Shown in pieces: positions 1 through 3,615 of a DNA stretch of 6,469 bases (position 1 is the first letter of the stretch; the number at the start of each line of letters is the position of its first letter). Under the pieces are notes generated by a model, which saw only the letters and a program-made list of their open reading frames with translations, did not search any database and had not been told where the DNA came from. Source of the DNA: JASJBU01 sp965372385 (GTDB taxonomy: Bacteria; Pseudomonadota; Gammaproteobacteria; Chromatiales; Chromatiaceae); contig CBDVCD010000204.1 in NCBI GenBank assembly GCA_965372385.1, positions 1 to 6,469 on the forward strand, written 5' to 3'. The translations under genes were made by a program, and so were the position numbers.

Positions 1-909
1 ATTCACCGATGGGGTCTTCAGTACCACCTTCCGGTCGGTTTCTGTATCCAGTGCGAGAAACACCTCGCTACGGCTGCTGGCGTGCAACTCCCGCAGGATT
101 TTGTAGCCATCGATAGTGACACCGACGCTGAGGTCAGGGGGGAAGGGCAGATCAGAGACCCTTCTCAGAATGTCATCCTCGGTCTCTTGCGGCAGTTCCA
201 GTACACGGATCAGCTGGCAGCTGACATTGTCGTTGCTGCCGTGGGCCATCGCCGTTTCCACCAGGGTGTTGGCGCAGGCCTGCAGATTGTGGTCCTGTAC
301 CCGGAGGATCTTCACCATCTCCTGATGGGTCAGGAAGTCGTGCACCCCATCCGTGGTGAAGAGAAACAGGTCACCGGCCTCCACCGTGATCGAGTGATAA
401 TCGATATCGATATGCGGGTCGGCGCCCATGGCGCGGGAGAGAAACTCCCTCTCTTTCGATACCCAGACCCGGTGGTCACGGGTGATCTGTTCCAGGTTGC
501 CATTCTGGGAATGATAGATGCGTGAGTCGCCGATATGTACGATGTGCGCCGTGGTGGATTTGAGCACCATGCCACTGAAGGTGGTGACCATGCCCATTGC
601 CGAGTCATACAGGGACTGTCCCTGTCCACAGAGCCAGCGATTCAGCGAACCCAAAACCTTGCTGGCGGAGGTCTTGACGGTCCACGACTCCGGGGTGCTG
701 TAGTAGTCGGTCAGGAACCCTTTGACACAGACCTGACTGGCGTGACCCCCCCCCTCACTTGAGCTGACGCCATCGGCAATGGCCGCGGCCACGCCTTTGG
801 TGAGCAGCAAAGTACTGTCAGGCACGCAGACATCGCAACTGTCGTCGTTGTTGTCTTTGATCCCTGCCTCGCTACGGAAGGCGTAGTCGATTGTTAGTTT
901 GTTGCTCAT
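1..909 (-). CDS. Fused PP2C-type protein phosphatase / Ser-Thr protein kinase, N-terminal part (runs off the left edge)
   Basis: The reading frame is open for 303 codons from the ATG at 909 to the window edge, so only the N-terminus is present. Residues ~5-238 form a PP2C (PPM) phosphatase domain: an acidic N-terminal stretch (D19, D22, D23), the metal-binding ADG (A45-D46-G47), IGDSRIY (126-132), LSRAMG (157-162), a TTDG motif (D187-G188) and GSNDN (224-228). After a short linker, residues ~267-303 look like the first strands of a protein kinase: DGYKIL, a nucleotide-loop region that lacks the usual glycines (HASSRSEVFLA), then VVLK with K298 as the likely ATP-binding lysine. Such fusions are known beside nasA/nirB in Pseudomonas; their target is not established, and a role in nitrogen signalling is inference. 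The start is fixed by an in-frame TGA directly upstream. No good ribosome site precedes it, so coupling to the upstream reading frame is possible. A run of nine G (746-754) encodes G53-G55. Confidence 0.9.
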   Translation of the reverse strand, partial: MSNKLTIDYAFRSEAGIKDNNDDSCDVCVPDSTLLLTKGVAAAIADGVSSSEGGGHASQVCVKGFLTDYYSTPESWTVKTSASKVLGSLNRWLCGQGQSLYDSAMGMVTTFSGMVLKSTTAHIVHIGDSRIYHSQNGNLEQITRDHRVWVSKEREFLSRAMGADPHIDIDYHSITVEAGDLFLFTTDGVHDFLTHQEMVKILRVQDHNLQACANTLVETAMAHGSNDNVSCQLIRVLELPQETEDDILRRVSDLPFPPDLSVGVTIDGYKILRELHASSRSEVFLALDTETDRKVVLKTPSVN

Positions 910-1158
910 TCAAGGTTCGGTGGTGGTGTTCTGAATTAGAGAACCAATCATCTCGCTATGTTGGCCGCCATCCAGCTCAACGACAAGCATCTTCTCGAAA
1001 CAGACAAAATCAACAATGAATTGGTCAATGGGGCATTGGCGGCGGAATTTACAACCATGGATTTGTTTGCGTCTTAAACGATGCCAGAGTTTCTGTTCGG
1101 CTTCAGTAAGATTTTTTCTTAATCGTTTTGCGAAGACTGTACGTTGTTTGTTGTTCAA
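910..1158 (-). pseudogene. Truncated DUF559 (Vsr/endonuclease-like fold) gene
   Basis: An 82-codon frame starting at TTG 1158. Residues 1-68 match the N-terminal half of DUF559 proteins: basic start (KQRTVFAKRLRKNLTEAE), LWHRLRRKQI, CKFRRQ, PIDQFIVDFVCFEKMLVVELDGGQHSE. DUF559 proteins are normally about 115-130 aa and continue past the DGGQH motif with a segment containing an arginine-rich strand and a C-terminal helix; here that half is missing and is replaced by 13 unrelated residues ending at TGA 912-910. I read it as a remnant broken by deletion or incomplete insertion, though a short product could still be made. A GGAGGGGG Shine-Dalgarno-like string, supplied by the adjacent repeat, lies just upstream of the TTG. 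Its stop abuts the kinase ATG (TGAATG). DUF559 genes are scattered accessory genes of uncertain function, likely nuclease-related by fold. It is A/T-richer than its neighbours, consistent with a separate origin. Confidence 0.75.
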
Positions 1159-1160
1159 TT

Positions 1161-1250
1161 CGCCCCCTCCCTAGGCCCTCGGCTTTGGCTTCCTGCGTCA
1201 CTCTACCACCTCCATCCCTGGAGGCGTCCCCCGTGGGGGGGAGGGGAATT
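1161..1250. repeat. C/G-rich palindromic repeat, copy A, interrupted by another repeat
   Basis: The left part reads CCCCCTCCCTAGGCCCTC (1163-1180) and the right part CCCCC-GT-GGGGGGGAGGGG (1228-1246). Removing about 47 bases between them leaves a sequence very close to copy B at 1314-1347, which is uninterrupted and lies in the opposite orientation. The outer ends (AATTCGCCCC near 1157 and GGGGAATT to 1250) are inverted copies of each other. The start codon of the DUF559 remnant lies just outside the left end. Confidence 0.7.
1177..1224 (-). repeat. 48-base dispersed repeat, copy 1 (nested in palindrome A)
   Basis: Read on the minus strand this aligns without gaps to 3221-3268 on the plus strand, with 38 of 48 positions identical by my count, including the block AGCCAAAGCCGAGG at the end. 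The beginning folds as CCTCCA-GGGA-TGGAGG. The sequence type is not one I can name. Confidence 0.75.
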
Positions 1251-1313
1251 CTAGTCTCTTTCTTATCTTGTCATACAGTGTTTCATGTTTGCAGATCCTC
1301 TGGAAGATTCTTT

Positions 1314-1347
1314 CCCTCCCCCTGCTGGGGGAGGGCCAGGGAGGGGG
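1314..1347 (-). repeat. C/G-rich palindromic repeat, copy B
   Basis: CCCTCCCCC (1314-1322) pairs perfectly with GGGGGAGGG (1327-1335) around a TGCT loop, followed by CCAGGGAGGGGG. It lies 16 bases beyond the narK stop codon. The stem could slow or end narK transcription, but no T-run follows on the minus strand (the next bases are AAAGAATCTT), so I call it a repeat and not an intrinsic terminator. Between it and copy A (1251-1313) I see no gene; a poor sigma-70-like pair for the minus strand (ATGACA at 1274-1269, TAGAAT at 1253-1248, 15-base spacing) is too weak to list separately. Confidence 0.75.
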
Positions 1348-1363
1348 TGATCAAACAAACCAA

Positions 1364-2830
1364 TCAAGTCACATCGATCATCTGCACGCTGCCGTCTTCC
1401 ATGACCTCAGCGGTCTGGCCTGCAGGCTCATCCAGGAAACGGACGGCAACCAGGACAACCAGGGCCGCGCCGGCGATCACCATGAAGAAGATCTGCGGCG
1501 AAACAAAGGAGAAGACCGTGAGGAAGGTCACTGCACCCACGCTGCCATAGGCGCCGGCCATGCCAGCCACCTGGCCTGTCATGCGGCGCTTCACCAGGGG
1601 CACCATGGCGAAGACTGCACCTTCACCCGCCTGTACGAAGAAGGAGCAGGCCATGGTGGCAATCACGGCCAGGGCCAATGGCCAGCCGGAAGTGATCTGA
1701 CTTAAGATGAGGTAACCGACTGCCAGACCGGCGATCAGCAAAGTCAAGGTATTTCGGCGGCCGAACTTGTCACTGAACAGGCCGCCGCTGGGACGAGCCA
1801 CCAGGTTCATGAAGGCAAAGCCGGAGGCCAGCAAGCCAGCCTGCACAATAGAAAGGTCAAAGGTATCCTTGAAGAAAAGGGGCAGCATGGAGACCACCGC
1901 CAGCTCGGAGCCGAAGGTGACGAAATAGGCCAGATCGAGGATTGCCACCTGCTTGAACTTGTAACGGTGGATCTCCGGAATATCTTTAGTAAAGACATGC
2001 TTGTTGATGCGCCAGACCTGGGAGGTCTGATAGGCGTAAAGCGCCAGCAAACCGATATAGATACTGCTGGTGATGACACCACCGAGGATCTTCAGATTAT
2101 CCGGTCCCAATTTCCAGGTCAGCACCGCCAGGGCGGCATACATGGGGATGTTCATCAGCAGATAGAAGAAAAAATCCCCCTTGCTGGTGATCTCCATGGC
2201 GCCGGTCTTCTTCGGCTTGAAGTAGGTGGAGCCTTTGGGTGTGTTGCGGGCCAGCTTGTAGTAGACGAAGGAGTAGACCAGGGTGATGGTGCCGGTCAGG
2301 AAGACGGCGTAGCGCCAGCCGTCTTCACCGCCAAACATCAGGGCGATGGTGGGCAGGGAGAGGGCCGCAACGGCGGAACCGAAGTTACCCCAACCGCCAT
2401 AGATGCCTTCCGCCACGCCGACCTGCTTGGCCGGGAACCACTCACCAATCATGCGGATGCCGATGACAAAGCCGGCGCCGACAAAACCCAGAGCGAAGCG
2501 GGTTACCAGCAGCATGGTATAGGAGTCCGCCAAGGCGAAGAAAAAACAGATGATGCTGGAGGAAAACAGCAGGCTGGAGAAGGTGATACGTGGTCCGTAT
2601 TTATCCACCAGCATGCCGATGACGATTCGTGCCGGGATGGTTAGCGCCACGTTGATAATTAATAACGCTTTCACCTCCTGCTGGGTCAGATTGAAGGTCT
2701 CCTGAATCGAAGCCAACAATGGCGCGTGGTTGAACCAGACAAAGAAGCTGAGAAAGAACGCAAACCAGGTGAGGTGTAGCGTTCTGGATTTACCTGTAAA
2801 AGACAACAGGTTGAGCTTTGATTCCGACAT
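1364..2830 (-). CDS. narK: NarK/NasA-type major facilitator nitrate/nitrite transporter
   Basis: Inner-membrane carrier of the nitrate/nitrite porter (NNP) family, expected to import nitrate and/or exchange nitrite. I chose ATG 2830 (488 aa) because AGGAG lies six bases upstream (2841-2837) and the product then begins at MSESKLNLL; an in-frame ATG at 2896 adds 22 residues without a good ribosome site. Family marks are GFVGAGFVIGIRMIGEWFP (115-133), GIYGGWGNFGSAVAAL (142-157), and GEGAVFAMVPLVKRR (402-416) followed by GQVAGMAGAYGSVGAV. R68 (IPARI, TM2) and R346 (VARPSGG) sit where the two substrate-binding arginines of E. coli NarK (R89, R305) are found; this assignment is by motif position. 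I count about 14 hydrophobic segments: two extra ones (~219-238 and ~248-270) lie between the usual TM6 and TM7, flanked by charged loops. Divergent from nirBD and followed by the DUF559 remnant and kinase gene on the same strand. Confidence 0.93.
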   Translation of the reverse strand: MSESKLNLLSFTGKSRTLHLTWFAFFLSFFVWFNHAPLLASIQETFNLTQQEVKALLIINVALTIPARIVIGMLVDKYGPRITFSSLLFSSSIICFFFALADSYTMLLVTRFALGFVGAGFVIGIRMIGEWFPAKQVGVAEGIYGGWGNFGSAVAALSLPTIALMFGGEDGWRYAVFLTGTITLVYSFVYYKLARNTPKGSTYFKPKKTGAMEITSKGDFFFYLLMNIPMYAALAVLTWKLGPDNLKILGGVITSSIYIGLLALYAYQTSQVWRINKHVFTKDIPEIHRYKFKQVAILDLAYFVTFGSELAVVSMLPLFFKDTFDLSIVQAGLLASGFAFMNLVARPSGGLFSDKFGRRNTLTLLIAGLAVGYLILSQITSGWPLALAVIATMACSFFVQAGEGAVFAMVPLVKRRMTGQVAGMAGAYGSVGAVTFLTVFSFVSPQIFFMVIAGAALVVLVAVRFLDEPAGQTAEVMEDGSVQMIDVT

Positions 2831-2836
2831 TGTGAT

Positions 2837-2841
2837 CTCCT
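2837..2841 (-). promoter_or_regulatory. Ribosome binding site that sets the narK start
   Basis: AGGAG on the minus strand, six bases before ATG 2830. It favours the 488-residue product over the longer frame opened at 2896. Confidence 0.8.
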
Positions 2842-2945
2842 GCGAATGTGTACTGCAGATTCCATAAGCGAAATTTATGCCAATTTTGTAACACATTGAA
2901 AATAAATAATATTATGTCATATCTTGTTGTGTCATCTGGTATTGA

Positions 2946-2964
2946 TGCGCAAAATTAGTGCCGA
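2946..2964 (-). promoter_or_regulatory. Sigma-54 (-24/-12) promoter for narK
   Basis: The minus strand reads TCGGCACTAATTTTGCG, with GG (2962-2961) and GC (2950-2949) separated by exactly ten bases as sigma-54 requires. GGCAC and TTTTGC match the consensus TGGCAC-N5-TTGC well; the T before GGCAC is replaced by C. The predicted start is near 2937, giving a leader of about 107 bases, A/T-rich, before narK. Assigned by pattern only. Confidence 0.65.
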
Positions 2965-2979
2965 TGGAGAAATAGCAAT

Positions 2980-3015
2980 AACCACCATATATTCCCGAGC
3001 CCGTGCTTGGTGGTT
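2980..3015. repeat. Inverted repeat between the divergent promoters
   Basis: AACCACCA (2980-2987) and TGGTGGTT (3008-3015) are perfect 8-base inverse complements around a 20-base spacer. It begins just behind the narK -24 element, so it could be an operator or the end of a repeat. No known regulator site is recognised. Confidence 0.45.
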
Positions 3016-3048
3016 GTCTGTAACGGTTTATACCTCAATGGGTTAGCC

Positions 3049-3137
3049 GTAGCCTGGATGGAGCTTGCGGAATCCAGGAACAGACTTAAATTCAACAATT
3101 TATCTTCCCGGATTTCGCTGTGCATCATCCAGGTTAC
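3049..3137. repeat. Palindromic intergenic repeat of the GTAGCCTGGATG type
   Basis: The left arm (3049-3080, beginning GTAGCCTGGATGGAGC and ending GGAATCCAGGAA) and the right arm (3105-3137, ending ATCATCCAGGTTAC) are imperfect inverted copies around an A/T-rich centre. This resembles a widespread family of proteobacterial palindromes with GTAGCCyGGATGnAGC ends that I know from many genomes. The arms carry several mismatches, so this copy looks old. It contains no open frame. Confidence 0.7.
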
Positions 3138-3157
3138 AAATCTTACTTTATTTCCGG

Positions 3158-3288
3158 ACTAGTACTCCAACAAGTTAGTATTGATGGGCTTAGCGAGACG
3201 AGAAGCGGTCAGCTGCTACGGCCCCATGGATGGGGGAGATAGAGTGTCGCCTGGAGCCAAAGCCGAGGCGTGCGACCGCAGTACTAGT
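3158..3288. mobile_element. Possible 131-base miniature element with 9-base terminal inverted repeats
   Basis: ACTAGTACT (3158-3166) and AGTACTAGT (3280-3288) are exact inverted ends. A second inner pair, GCGGTC (3205-3210) and GACCGC (3274-3279), abuts the right end. The unit holds copy 2 of the 48-base dispersed repeat and no gene. No clear target-site duplication is visible on its flanks (TTCCGG / CACGCT). Because the ends are made of short palindromes, chance or a structured RNA are alternatives. Confidence 0.4.
3221..3268 (+). repeat. 48-base dispersed repeat, copy 2
   Basis: Aligns without gaps to 1224-1177 on the other strand, 38 of 48 identical. Its start can fold as CCCCA-TGGA-TGGGG; relative to copy 1 one stem pair has changed on both sides (T-A to C-G), which suggests the fold matters, while the outermost pair is lost. 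Confidence 0.75.
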
Positions 3289-3355
3289 CACGCTTTAAAA
3301 TGAGGGAATAACGGGAAAAAAATGTGTGTTACAAAGTGGCGCGTTCTTGATGCAA

Positions 3356-3372
3356 TGCACCAAAATGGGTCA
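3356..3372. promoter_or_regulatory. NtrC-like enhancer site
   Basis: TGCACCAAAATGGGTCA resembles the NtrC dyad (TGCACC-N4/5-GGTGCA); the left half is perfect, the right half has GGTCA where GGTGCA is expected. It lies about 207 bases upstream of the predicted nirB start and about 427 from the narK start, within the range enhancer proteins can act over by looping. A single site is visible; NtrC usually uses pairs. The rest of 3289-3450 shows no gene. Confidence 0.5.
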
Positions 3373-3454
3373 AAAGTAGGGGGCTGAGTGGGATATTCAG
3401 GGTCGATCTGGAAAATAGTTTAGGTGCTGGTCGTTCTAAAGCGCAAAAAATGAG

Positions 3455-3495
3455 CTCCCTCCCTCCCTTCAGCTCCCTCCATGTGGGAGGGGAGG
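3455..3495. repeat. C/G-rich palindromic repeat, copy C
   Basis: CTCCCTCCCTCCC, a short spacer, then CTCCCTCC (3473-3480) paired with GGAGGG-AG (3486-3494, one bulged G) around the loop ATGTG. Same plan as copies A and B: a C-rich lead followed by a C-rich/G-rich hairpin. It lies between the NtrC-like site and the nirB promoter. Confidence 0.6.
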
Positions 3496-3543
3496 TTAAA
3501 AGAAGCCTGCTGACCGACCATCTGTTGATAACTCACTTTCTTT

Positions 3544-3560
3544 TTGGCACAAGTTTTGCT
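3544..3560 (+). promoter_or_regulatory. Sigma-54 (-24/-12) promoter for nirBD
   Basis: TTGGCACAAGTTTTGCT fits the consensus YTGGCACGRNNNTTGCW with one mismatch; GG (3546-3547) and GC (3558-3559) are ten bases apart. The predicted transcription start is near 3571, giving a 45-base leader. Sigma-54 with NtrC is the classical control of nitrate/nitrite assimilation genes in enteric and pseudomonad bacteria. Confidence 0.82.
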
Positions 3561-3566
3561 GTAAAG

Positions 3567-3597
3567 TCCCGAGTGAAGATATTTTCCCACTTCGGGA
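3567..3597 (+). promoter_or_regulatory. Inverted repeat spanning the predicted nirB transcription start
   Basis: TCCCGAGTG (3567-3575) pairs with CACTTCGGGA (3588-3597) with one bulged T, around a 12-base A/T-rich loop. If transcription starts near 3571, half of the left arm would be absent from the RNA, so a DNA operator is as likely as an RNA hairpin. GAGG (3606-3609), six bases before the nirB ATG, is the ribosome site and lies outside the stem. Confidence 0.45.
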
Positions 3598-3615
3598 TCT
3601 ATATAGAGGCGAGTA

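Noticed and set aside
82..525. Plus-strand frame opposite the phosphatase (147 codons)
   Set aside because: The minus strand carries a continuous PP2C domain with ordered motifs; the plus-strand product resembles nothing.
1314..1335. Strong hairpin after narK as an intrinsic terminator
   Set aside because: The stem is strong but no T-run follows on the minus strand, and near copies occur at 1161-1250 and 3455-3495 away from gene ends, so a repeat explains it better.
1967..2644. Long plus-strand open frame opposite narK (225 codons)
   Set aside because: Gly/Asp/Gln-rich product without recognisable motif, fully antisense to a conserved transporter.
2831..2896. Upstream narK start at 2896 (22 extra residues)
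   Set aside because: No good ribosome site there, the added residues lack family similarity, and AGGAG is well placed for ATG 2830.
2939..3189. Similar strings GGTATTGATGCGC (2939) and AGTATTGATGGGC (3177)
   Set aside because: Thirteen bases with two mismatches in a repeat-rich region; no shared context beyond this.
1161..3495. CRISPR array from the recurring C/G-rich repeats
   Set aside because: Only three diverged copies in differing orientation with irregular spacing and no spacer-like units or cas genes.
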